Origin: Stichopus chloronotus
Taxonomy: Eukaryota > Echinodermata > Holothuroidea > Aspidochirotida > Stichopodidae
Assembly: GCA_021234535.1 (NCBI GenBank)
Contig: CM037840.1
Span: 20,887,059-20,951,058 of the forward strand
Reading direction: 5' to 3'
DNA: 64,000 nucleotides
The position numbers and the translations under genes were made by a program. Within the stretch, counting starts at the first letter, position 1. Every line of letters begins with the position of its first letter. This document shows, piece after piece, positions 1-29,127 of this stretch. Under the pieces are notes generated by a model. The model had not been told where the DNA came from and did no database searches. It was given only the letters and a program-made list of their open reading frames with translations.

Positions 1-2460
1 TTTTATTTCTAGGAGTGTCTTTGTTGTATTTAGGTTAAAAAGTAACTAAAAGGCAATTAACAGGAATGGGAAAGAAATCGTTAATTCAACAACACCAGCG
101 GTATTAGGTCGTGAGTCAACGTCGATTTTTCTGCACTTTCGTGTAACAGAAACATGCGCAACAGAATTCTTTCATAACTGCTGAAACATTCATAAATCCA
201 TGATTCATCGATCCATAGGTCTTGCGAAATTGACATTTTGGAGGGAAAATAGCGAACATGAGGAAAAGTGTAACGGTCGATGAAGGTAGCCATCGACAAT
301 ATCGATTTCATCATTGTGCAGAGAAGAGAAGGTGTATGTTTATATCAGATAGTCAAAAATATGATAAAAAACAATATTTAATTACTTTAGGCACATATAG
401 GAATTTGATAACAACATCCTAAAACACCATCTGTAATCTGATTGGTCGAGAAAAGTGAGCGTTTGTTGTTACTTGTTACATCATGATGTCCCTTAGCAAT
501 TTACTGCAATGCATCACTGTGATTGGCCAAACCTATAGTCTTGTTTTAAAAAAGATGATTTGATTGGTGCTAACATTCTGTGTCCCCGTCGTAGTGCTAA
601 GAACTATGAAATAGCGACAGCGACACAGGGATAGAGGTTTGTACTTATACACTAAGCTAGAGGTGATATGTATTCTATATTAGGAAAACATAGAACCAAA
701 AAGGGAATAAGAGTAAGCCCAAACTTAGTCAATTCAGGACTAAAAGGCCACATGGAAGATTTTCAGCCGAGGCACATCATGCGCGATCCATACTTTTCAG
801 TTAAAAAGTAGTATAAGCAGTATACATATCCCCTGCAGTTTCCAAAAATAAAATTCTTTGGTGCCTCGGTTTCCTTTTGGCTTCTGTTCTGCAGAGAATG
901 TTACTAATGTAGACACACGATCCCTCATCTATATGTTTGTTTTGAGCTAAAACGTTTTTGGTCGTAAAAAGAAACAGTGATGAAACATTTGATTTTCCTA
1001 TAACTCCTAATTCGTTCGATGTTTCTTCTTAAGAAAAAACCTTACATTTAAGCTTTAAAATACAATATCTTCACTGTAAGGCACCAGATGATCAAACTGT
1101 TGACGTCATTAGTAAATTGCAGTTGACCAATCTTCACACTGAGGTCTAGTCAATATGTACATAGTCCAAAAATGCTTGACTCTACTTTTTACATCGCTGG
1201 TTAAACTCTGATCTTCATTTTCGATTTTCATTTAAAACTGATGGATTTCGTGGTTCACATTGTAAATTACAGAATGTTATTCCATCAGGAACTGGAATCC
1301 CCGGAACAATTCAAGAGCTGTGATTGGTCGTCACTTGAGCTGACAAAAGATTAACAGAGATGAATAAAAACACAAGAGCCTCAATAGGCACAAAAATGAC
1401 GATAATAATAAAAATAATTGTAATAATGATTCATTGCCTGAAGGGCAGTTATATTACGACGCTAAGCAACCACACAAGTGTGGCCTGTGGCTTACATATT
1501 GCAACTTCACGTCGGGCGACTACCAACTTAGGATCAACTTTGGTTTATTTTTAACAAGGTCATTTCAGATGAGAATACCTCATGGAAATTTTGGACGAAA
1601 AAAAACCCATCTTACTGTGTCCCGGTCTGGAAGGAACCCCGAACCTTTAGGATGCTAAGCTTCTATATTGCTTCACATTCCACCACCTTTATCCACTGGG
1701 TCACAACACTGAACAGTGTTTCCATGCTGACTGTACTGACACTGAGCAGTAAGAATGACACACAAAATATTTGCTAATGTAAAGTTTGCAGAACTCCGGT
1801 AAGTGCAACATGAACTTCAAACGGTTGTTGGAAGTGAATATTGACTGCATCCATCTACTTTCCTATAAACAGCAAAAGGGTGAATAGTGTGAACTCCAGT
1901 GACCGCTGACAACCTCCAAATGGCTTTGAACAAAGTATTTGAGATCTTCCCAATCAGGTCATGATAATCTGTCATACTTTAAGCTGAGATGATCAATAAA
2001 TGAACACACCCCATTGTGTAATGATAACTTAAATCATTACGTTCACACCGGTGACTAGTAATTCGTGTCCTTATATATGCTAAAACGGGAGTTTGCCCAC
2101 TCAACGTAGTATGGTGTGAAATCTATAAATGTGATCTAAAATGAACTACCATATTATTGTTATTGAAAAGCTTAAATTTAATCTGCTAAAATCCATGTCC
2201 AACCAAAGTTGCAATAAAAGTACCCCGCTGGCCTCACCCCCTGCCCCCACCCTCCAACATAAAAACATCACATGTGACTGAATGAACACAACAGCCGTTT
2301 TCCTTCTCAAATTTTGTTGATTAATCCTCAGTTTCACTTCCAAAGACTCCTACTGCCCTTCACATAACCAAACGTGTTCAATAACCCTGCAAGTCTACAC
2401 TTAGCCAATTACAACATCAAATGAACTTTAAATTATCAAATCTATTCAAACTTTCTACCT
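1..2460. other. No gene recognised
   Basis: AT-rich, with scattered short frames and no splice-bounded coding segments; contains dispersed repeat copy 1 (480-600). The unseen 3' end of the protease could lie here. Confidence 0.5.
480..600 (+). repeat. Dispersed repeat, copy 1
   Basis: See the copy at 19905-20030. Both share two ATTGG motifs about 43-45 bases apart and end in CGTAGTG. Confidence 0.6.
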
Positions 2461-2479
2461 TGACATATTGCGTTGGCAA

Positions 2480-3080
2480 TGTTTTTTTTTATTTTTTGGT
2501 CCTAGTGACCTGGATGAGTATTGACCCCACCAAAACCAACAGGAATTTTTTTCTCACTACAACGCATTCACTCTCCCAGTGACCCTAAGTTGACCTTTGA
2601 TTCCCAAAACATTAGGGCATATACCGTCTCCTTATCATTTTTCCACATACCAAATATGATATATTCCAGTTTTCTGCCTTAAGTTATCGTGCTAGAAGGT
2701 TCAGTGTTCGAAGTCCCCCCCCCCCCCCTCCGTTACCCAAGATGACATTTGACCTCCACCAAAAGCAACAAAATTCTCACTATAATCCACTTACATACCA
2801 AGTATGAAATTTATCCAAGATTTCCAGTTTGACATATCGGGTTAAGAATATTTTCATTAATTGTTCTCATCCTTCAGTGTTCCCATTCTTAGTAACTTGA
2901 CTACAAACGACCTTTGACCACCAAACCCAACAAGGCACACACTCTCTAACTATGGCGGATTTATGTATCAAGTTCACGTTAGTTCAACTTCAGTTGTTTA
3001 ATTACAGTGTAACTAAATAAGTATTACACACATACACATACAGATACCTGACTACATAGGTTACTTTGATAAAGCAAGAA
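2480..3080 (+). repeat. TGACCTTTGACC repeat array, block A
   Basis: Degenerate units of about 150 bp carry TGACCTTTGA plus TTCCC or CCACC, a CACCAAAA(C)CAACA segment, and a pyrimidine/TTTCCAGTTTGACATAT segment. It ends in a CA-rich stretch and CATAGGTTACTTTG, the same end as block D. Confidence 0.65.
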
Positions 3081-4082
3081 AAAGTTATAACCACAGGTCT
3101 TTTTATGATAGTATAGGTTGCAGTAGGCTAACTCACCAAATAGTTTCTAGCCTCTTTCTGTCACATGGGAACACTTCATCAGATATGCATATCCCGAGAA
3201 GGTCACACATGAAAGAACCTTCATCACAAGCTGAGAATCAAATAAAAGAACACACTAAAAGAACTAAAGAAAATAACCGCTTTACCTCATGTAAATGCTG
3301 ACAATGCGTGATATTAAGTCATGGCAGGTGAAGACAAAACCGATGTAAATAATTCATGGAACTGTAACATCACAAATGTAACTGGACATACCTGTACCGT
3401 CACTCATGTGTTGCCTGATGTTCACTTTAAGGTGTGCTCTCATGTGATTTAAAACGCAAATTGTTATCATGAAATGTATGTTTCTCTGGATTTCGATCAG
3501 AAACCTTTGATCAAAGAAAAGGCTTCCTCCAATGTAAGATGAATTGCCATATATGGCGAAATTATAATGATATAGCACACCACTCATCGTCGCCCTGGGA
3601 GGGTATAGGAGGTGTCCCCAGTCCCATCTGGAGGAGGCTCAGATGCAAAGTAATGCAAACTTTCGTACATGATTTTCTCTATGAACTTTTCGTTTGCACA
3701 CATTGTCATTTTTCTTTTTAATTGATGGTGACTTCACATGTTTGTAAGGCGAGACAAATTATCACCGGACTTGTCAGCTTGCACGTTTGGGGAAGTAACA
3801 AATGTATTCACTTAATGCCGAGAATTGTTGTCAACATGTTTGATGTTTCAATTCTTTCAATATTCAGTACTTTTTTGCGGTTCTGTCAAACCAGATGTCC
3901 TTCGGTTTAGGAAGTCTGATCCAGGCCATCATTTAAAATATACCAAAGATGGACAATTGTCTGGACGACTTTTGCGAACACAAATTGTATGACATCATAA
4001 CAAAGACTACTTTTATTTGATGCCGTTTCTTTTTTTTTTCTTTTTTTCCATATTACACGTCACAAATATGGATTAGACTTAC

Positions 4083-18100
<14,018 letters not shown>

Positions 18101-18802
18101 CTAAGAAAAAAAAAAAAAAAGAATCGAGGTAATACATTTGTATAGATTACTGACCATAACATCAATGTTATAATGTACGTCTATCTCATAACTACGTCAA
18201 AATCGTCAGTTATCAATATAATTGGTAGCGTCTTGTCCCTTGAGTGCTAAACGTCCTGTCTGTCTATCTTTCCTTCTGTCTAGCCGTTCGTCTCCCTGTC
18301 TATGATGCATATCAAACACGGGGTGGGGATTTTAAATCCATCAACAAACCGTCATTATATTGTAACGTCATCAATATATAAACCAATAAAATCAAATCAA
18401 GGTACAACAATCACATACACCGAACCACTACAGTCATAAAACATAAAGAAGCCTGAAAAACAAACTGGAATTTAGAGTCAACAATAAAATCGTCATCTTA
18501 CCCTGTACCTTCTTTTAATTAATTGTTCGTAAAACAAAATTCGTAGATATTTGAATAGAGTCAAAAGGTGAACCTGAAGATGGAGGAGATGATTAATTAT
18601 TGTTCACATGCTACCGTCAACGAATACACACACAAAGAAACACCAGGTGATAAACAATAATGGTTGACAGAGAGATTTCTTCACCCTTCCGGGAGAATGT
18701 GATGTCAACCACAATGTCAGGAATGTGTACCTCGAAGTGGACAGAGTGAACCGGTAAACAGTGAAAAATATATTGGAGAAGGGAGTAACATCCACCGTGC
18801 AC

Positions 18803-19777
18803 TACGGAAGCCGAGGGGTGCGGTGGGGTTGAGTAATCGACATTCTTGTAAGCCATCGATTACCCTTTCTCGTTTTCCGAAAACAAAATGTGGAAGGAGA
18901 CATCCAAAAGTTGTGAGGGGGTACTTCAAGAAATAACGCCCACATCGTTAAAATTTTGTGACATCCTCCTAACAAATGGCCGTTAGTCAGTACATTGTTG
19001 GGCCTACAATCTTAGGCAAAATACCACGATTGTGGGTATATAATAGCATAACCTAGCCTGAAACATAAAACATTCAGTACTTACTTCAATATTCTTGAAC
19101 ATTTTGGTACGTAATCAACAGAACATTTTCCGTTTTCATCATGTCACGGATTGACCAGAAGACGTTAAAGGCTGTAATGCATCACCCTAAACTATATTTT
19201 TACCTCCCTGAAAGGAAAATTCTCAACTGGTTCTAAGTTACAGTACTCTTAGATTGCCAGCAAATTCGAAAGATGCAGAGCAGCTCGTATTACACAGCGT
19301 ACACAGGGATCCATTGTTTTGATTACACATGTGGAGGAATGTAAGACAGGCTGAGAGAGGGACTAGAGGTAGGTGGATGGGAGAACTGAAACTGTCTGGG
19401 GTGATGCATCACAGCCTTTAAGTCAGACTGCTTATTAGTAGTTACAGACTAGTTGCAGAGCTATAAAACCCGTCTAAATTAGTAGCATAGTATACGCGTT
19501 AATAAATCTGTACCACAGCAACTATCTCGGTTGTGACAAACCACAGTGAAACAGCGACATCTATTACATTTTGTCTCTGCTTGACTTAATTTTTGAATGT
19601 TTTGATAGTGCCAATTGGGAGGATGGCATAAAATGTTTAAGATGAGATCGGTATTTCTTAAAATACACCCTCGCTCCTTTTGTGATGTCTCTTTTACATG
19701 TTTTCGACAAACGGAACAGAAGAATCCATGACGATCATTTCGATTACTCCTTTCCACGGCACATCTCGGCTTCCGTA
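18803..19777. mobile_element. Foldback DNA element with long inverted repeats, TA-flanked
   Basis: The left end TACGGAAGCCGAGGGGTGCG (from 18803) is matched in reverse complement by the right end TACGGAAGCCGAGATGTGCC (ending 19777). Homology continues for about 165 bases per arm (18803 to about 18972; about 19610 to 19777), with interruptions. TA at both edges could be a mariner-type target duplication. No transposase is visible, so it would be non-autonomous. Its interior holds a second element. Confidence 0.7.
19165..19421. mobile_element. TTAA-flanked MITE nested inside the foldback element
   Basis: TTAA+AGGCTGTAATGCATCACCC at the left and GGGTGATGCATCACAGCCT+TTAA at the right: near-perfect 19-bp terminal inverted repeats bounded by TTAA. 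The total is 257 bp with both target copies. TTAA duplication is the hallmark of piggyBac-like insertion, although these termini do not start with the usual CCY. Confidence 0.75.
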
Positions 19778-19904
19778 GGTACCTCTCTGATAGACGTGAC
19801 CAAAATCTCAGTCTTCTATGGCTACGGACGGTGGCTCAGAATGTCAGTATAGGTTACTGTTACCCTCTAGAATACTTCTAATGGCAGATGAACACAAAGA
19901 TGTC

Positions 19905-20030
19905 TTTTGTTGAAGCATCGTTGTGATTGGCCAACTACTAACCTCTTTTTATAAACGATTATTTGATTGGTCCTAACATTCTGTTCCACCTCCGTAGTGA
20001 TGGTAAACTATATGTTACATGGTGTAACAA
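19905..20030 (+). repeat. Dispersed repeat, copy 2 (shared with 500-600)
   Basis: GTGATTGGCCAA, then GATTATTTGATTGGTCCTAA and CATTCTGT, is a diverged copy of 516-590 (GTGATTGGCCAAACC, then GATTTGATTGGTGCTAACAT). The two copies lie about 19.4 kb apart in the same orientation. Confidence 0.6.
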
Positions 20031-20239
20031 GTGCGAGTCTATATTCATCACGAGGCAAGCCAGTCCACGTTTTAGGCCATATTTAATGATACATCAACTA
20101 ATTGGTGATATCAACAAACCACTTTATGATATGATTAATGGTTCTAATATTTTTCAGTTACATCGGGACTTATTGAATCAATCATTGATATTATTAAGAC
20201 TCAAATTATCCATGGATGTCTGACAATAAATTCAATTAA

Positions 20240-21345
20240 TAACATTATTAATTGAATAAAAGACACCATAAATTTAATTACAAATATCTTCACAACGATA
20301 TCATCCAAGATTCATCGACCATCCTATTCTATTGAATAAATTGTTGCTCTATGATATTCGAGGCAAGGCCTTTCATATTTTTTCAAGTGATTTATGAAAT
20401 AGAGAGTAATGTAAATTTGTTACTTATACTTATTCACATTATGCATGTCTCACCACTGGGGTACCGCAAGGTTCTATATTAGATCCTTTTTTGTTTCTGT
20501 TAATGATATTGAAAATTCCGCTCCTAATGTATTAACTCGTCTGCTCGCTGACGATACCAATGTTTTCCTAGCAAACAAAGACTGTAATAAGTCAATCGAT
20601 ACATGGCCAGCGAAAACTCTTAGTCATTTGAAAATTTGGTTTGAGACGAATAAACTTACGCCCCTCATTGGGAAACGATATTCACTGTTTCAGCAGGTAA
20701 ACATTCTAACCATGCATGTGTTGAAAGCTTTTGTTACAACGGAACCATTATTACAAAGTCAAATTTTAGAAAGTCATATTTAGGCCTTACTATTGATGAA
20801 AATTTGACTTAGAAACAATACGTGACTGATTTAAATAATTCCCTCCTTAAGTGTATTGGTATCTTTTATCCCATAAGCTACATTCTTCCACCTAAACGAC
20901 AATCCAAATTTACTGTTCCTTCATTTACCCCAGGCTTTCTTCTTACTGCTATTGGTCCATGGCGCGGCATGTGCTACGGTCATTAAACCTTTTAAGATTC
21001 TGCAAAATACGATACTTAAGGTTCTCAAAAAGGAACCCAGACGGTATACGACCAATCAGCTGTACTTAGATTGCAAACTTCTAAAAATGAAAGATATACA
21101 CATGCATTGCATGGAAGTTATTGTATTCAAATATTGTAATAATTTGTTACCAAAAGTGTTGTCTAGTGTAATTAAACCACCAAACGTAATGAAAGTTTTA
21201 ATTGTCACCCTACATAATAATCTCTTTTCCGTAACAAATCATAGAACGTTACAATGTTCATTGCTCCTCCTCGATTATTTTTTACAATATTCTAATTTCT
21301 ATAATTTTCCCTTAATGGACAGGTATCACTTCTAAGTTCTAGTTA
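20240..21345 (+). pseudogene. Decayed non-LTR retrotransposon reverse transcriptase
   Basis: Broken pieces of one reverse transcriptase lie in order over three frames. HPILLNKLLLYDIRGKAFHI (20316 on) is the conserved block before the catalytic core. TTGVPQGSILDPF (about 20450) is the PQGSxLxP motif. A frameshift leads to FVSVNDI and LLADDTN (the [F/Y]ADD catalytic box). YLGLTIDENLT follows after another shift and is succeeded by a stop, and PFKILQNTILKVLKKEPRRY with CNNLLP (20985-21160) is the thumb/C-terminal part. The pattern is that of Jockey/CR1-type elements. Several frameshifts and stops make it non-functional. No endonuclease domain is visible in the 5' flank, as expected for a 5'-truncated insertion. 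Confidence 0.8.
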
Positions 21346-21600
21346 TTTTTCACTACTCTTACGACATGCAAGTACCCTTCCGTTTCCTCTATTCCTTTCT
21401 TTCGTCTTCTGTTTTCGTTGTTCTTTTCTGTGTTTAGGTTTTTTTCAATGTCATTAGCTTTGATTAACAGTACTGTTTTCTCTAGTACCATTCATATGCA
21501 GATACAATGTAATTTTTTGTAGATTCATTTGCCAGTGTGTACATACGAGGCATATACACTGAATTAAATTAAAAATTGATGACGTTATACCACAACATTA

Positions 21601-25455
<3,855 letters not shown>

Positions 25456-26047
25456 TTAAAGGAGAAGGCAAGTCAGGACTTTTGACAATGTTAAATGAGA
25501 GACTAACATATGGTGAACACCATTACCAAATTTCAGTTAAATACGTTGCTTACTTTCCAAGATATTGCAATTTGAATATTCTTAGAAAATTATCTGGAAG
25601 CTGCCATTTTGAAATTGCGATGACATCACCAGACCACATGTGATTGAAAAGCTTTTGTTTTTCTTTATATTTCATTGTCAATAAATTTTAACAGTCATGC
25701 ATAGATTCAAGTCATAGTATTAATGATTTGATTATTGCATGATACACCTCAGTAATTCAACACGAAATGTGTACAAGTGTGTTTCGGATTGATAGAAATA
25801 ATAGGTAAACAATATAAAGAAATACATTAAAATCTTTGCTATCAGTGGTTATGTGACATCATTATTCGACTTACTCAAGTTGTTTTACATTCAACTTAGG
25901 CAAAAATGGCAGCACCCTTCTCTGAATTTCAAAAGTGTGTAACTTAGATAGGAAACAATATCTCTGAATGAAATTTTGGGAAGATGTTTGTCAAACACTT
26001 CTGCTTCATTTTGATGAATATATTCCCAGGGTTTCCTTCTCCTTTAA
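25456..26047. mobile_element. TTAA-flanked foldback MITE
   Basis: Left TTAAAGGAGAAGG (25456) and right CCTTCTCCTTTAA (ending 26047) are exact inverted copies flanked by TTAA. Looser inverted similarity runs about 180 bases into each arm (for example CCAAATTTCAGTTAAATACG versus CCAAAATTTCATTCAGAGAT, and the shared GCTGCCATTTT). Non-autonomous; no coding content. Confidence 0.7.
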
Positions 26048-27704
26048 TTCGCTCTGTGAACCTCTGAGCTAATTCGTTTGAAACGATTTTGAAGCAGCGC
26101 CACCTAACCTATTATTCTTTTCCCTTTGTACAGGTGAATTTACCTTGTACGGATGTATCTGGATAATCAAATATCTCTGGACAAATGCCCCGAGATCTTT
26201 GGACTACGACGAGGTAATCATGTGAAAAATATTCTGAAGTCCCTTCCCGGGCCCCTTAAAGTTAAGTGACGCTGAGAATACAACTAAAATCTGGAGAGTT
26301 ATCTTCGTCTCTTGCTTTCTTAAGACTCCTTGTCGCTAAACTTACTTTGTTTATTTAGAGTGTGAGAAATTTCTTCATCGCGAGCTAACTTCTATTTACA
26401 GTACCAAGGAGAGGTCAAGGCACCGGCGGGGCATCAGTCGTAATTCATGGGAAATTTCTTGGCTTTGTTAGCACCCGCAAGAAAAGAATAGAAACTATAC
26501 CTTGATAAAGGAAAAAGGGGAGAAGTAACGTACACCGTACCCCCCCCCCCCCCTCAAAAAAAGAAATGTAGCTCTAATAGGACTGTTCTGTTACGAGCTT
26601 AACAGGCGAGCGCCTCAAAAGGAACGGGTAGCCATTCAATGTTGACATTGTCATTGGAATAATCTTTGCTATACACCGGATTATACTTATATAAGCTTGC
26701 AAGGTATTATATCACCCACGGAAATGCATTGACATTATTCAATGGCCCCTGCAATGCTAAATATGTCACATCCTGTGTTGCAGTTGAGGTGATTGCCCAT
26801 AGGTCTGAGTTTTTTTTTATCATTACAAAAAAAAATCATTGATTGGCGGGGGGGGGGGGGTGCTGGTGGGGGTGAGAGGATTGGAGTGGACAAGGAGAGG
26901 GGGTGTGTGAAAAGGTCGTGTAGTTTGGTAAACTTAAACGGCTTACATTGATGATACATCAACTTGCTACATCAACATGATACATCAACTTGAATTCACA
27001 TTCATATAACATTAGGCTATGACAGTACATATAATAAGAGGAGCGCCACCATCAGTTGCCACGAGCCACACAGGAAAAATTTCGGCCAAAAGTGACACCC
27101 CAGTCCCCGATAACCGAAACCGGACAGTCAACCACACTTTTTCCGTTTATTTACACCTCACACCATCCCTACCAACATGCAATATGTTTTAAAGCCGACC
27201 GATTTTCAGGGCCCGATATGATTCGTTGGCACAGAAAAACAGAATGCGTAAAACAGAATGTGAAATTTACCTGCAATTTCATAAGTGCACAAAATGATTG
27301 ATTGCACTTCTCACATTTACAGTTGTACAATGCCATAAAAACTTCCGAAACGTTGTGTATTTTTCTGAAAAAAATTTCACTAAATTTCCAAATACCCGTG
27401 GAAGTCTGTGATAAAAATACTGCTTCCACCGAGGGATTAACCTCAACATTAGGGTGTAGTTGAGCAAAAACCAAATCAATCTTTTTTCTAATTAACACGC
27501 TAATTAGTGAAATTCCTCCTGAGAGAATCGTGGCGTAGATGATGTATCAAATGAGAAAGGTGGAAGATAGACCCTTTTTATCAAACAATCCATCCTCAAT
27601 CTAAGTTATGAAATCTTAGAAAACTCATGTATCTTGACTTAAATGGAGTTGCGCAATACGATGCGATAAAAATAAAAATATGTTGAAACAATGTCACAAA
27701 TTAA

Positions 27705-27957
27705 ATCTTTTCACACCAAGCGCGCAATGCGATAAGACACGATGCGATAAATGGAGTGTGAAAATTTTCAACTTCTATTGTCTATCGCGGTAATAATTTT
27801 CTTGTGACTATTCACAATATTAACAGGACAATGAGAAAATCGCCAAGCGATGAGAGAAATGTCGCCTTTAGTGCGAGTAAAGCCACTGCTGCCCGACATT
27901 TTGATCGCACCGTACCTAATCGTAACGCTGCTCGTCGCACCTAATGTGAAAGGATCA
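27705..27957. mobile_element. Possible MITE with GCGATAA motifs
   Basis: ATCTTTTCACACCAAGCGCG at the left faces ATCCTTTCACATTAGGTGCG (reverse complement) at the right, an imperfect inverted pair about 250 bp apart. The left part repeats ATGCGATAA (also at 27660). No certain target duplication. Confidence 0.35.
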
Positions 27958-28257
27958 ATAATCGCAAGTTTGCAAATGTGATATCATTCTTTTAGTATGA
28001 GAGTGCTATTTTGACAGCTTGACAGTCGTGTGGGATGTTTTGGCTGAGCGCCCTCGCTTAGAATTTACAAAGGTCAGGGATTGGCCAATCACGATGGTGC
28101 TACAATAAAGAGCATCTTTGTGTTTATCTGACAGCATATGTATATTATTTAACATACTGTATGGAATGTAGCATTAGCTTAAACTAACATTATGTGCCAT
28201 CGTCACACTCCACCCGCTCCAAAAAATGTTACGTGAGTTATTTTGCCTCAGAATCAC

Positions 28258-28677
28258 TACGGAAGCCCAGAAGTGCAGTGAGTTGGAGAAAACGATATGC
28301 TTCTTTTATCATCCCGTTTATGGAAATCTCGTGAAAGCAGAGAACCGAAAGAAGTGAGGGGTACTCCAAGGTAGGAAGATTATAACTGTTATATTTTGTG
28401 ACATCACCTAAAGACATGTAAAGCCATAATCTATCGGTACGGACGCCCTCACTCGACGATTTCTCCGTCCAATTTTGAAGTTGGTGGGGGGGGGGGGGAA
28501 GTAAACAGCGCCATCTATACATTGTCCACCTCCATTTATTTGGAAGATGTCACGAACTGTTTAAGCTGTATCCTCCTCTGTTCTCCCTCAATTATTTTGC
28601 TTTCACAAGGTCTCCAAAAATGGTATGGAGAAGGAGCCATAGTTTTCTCCAACCCACCGCCCTTCTAGACTTCCGTA
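28258..28677. mobile_element. Second TA-flanked foldback element of the TACGGAAG family
   Basis: The left arm (28258-28405) starts TACGGAAGCCCAGAAGTGCA and the right arm (28546-28677) reads TACGGAAGTCTAGAAGGGCG in reverse complement. Both share GGTTGGAGAAAAC or a near match, TGTGAAAGCA, and inner TGTGACATC or CGTGACATC. Same terminal motif and TA flanks as 18803-19777. Confidence 0.7.
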
Positions 28678-29078
28678 AACAGATACAGCTATACCCACGG
28701 CCATGGCGTAACATGAATGTAATGTATTAAATATACTCTCCGGCAGTGGACATATTAGACAGAGTTTCCTTAGGGCTCTTAAGTAGCTTCTCTATACACG
28801 TCTGCGATTTGCTTCACTCTAGATCAAGTGTATACTCTGAAAGATCTCCGACGTAGTTGCTGCCAACCCATAGCCTCACCTGTTGTGGTATTTAACTTCT
28901 GCCAAAGTATTTTTCACCTCACATATTTGAATATTCATCATCTTTAGATCATTGTTAGATCGGGTTTCCTCAAGTAAATTTAACTGAAGTGCCACATAGT
29001 GAATTTATGTTGATGTAACTGACGGGAGGGGGGGGGGGGTTAAGGAAGCCCCTGAGTCAACTATGATTATTATCCTTG

Positions 29079-29082
<4 letters not shown>

Positions 29083-29126
<44 letters not shown>
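29083..29126. repeat. (GT)22 microsatellite
   Basis: A pure GT run just after a poly-G tract (29026-29038); potential Z-DNA. Confidence 0.97.

Positions 29127-29127
<1 letters not shown>

Noticed and set aside
3540..3650. CATCGTCGCCCTGGGAGG stretch looking at first like an antisense LDLRa exon
   Set aside because: No frame gives the Cys-Asp-SDE pattern or suitable phase-1 splice sites.
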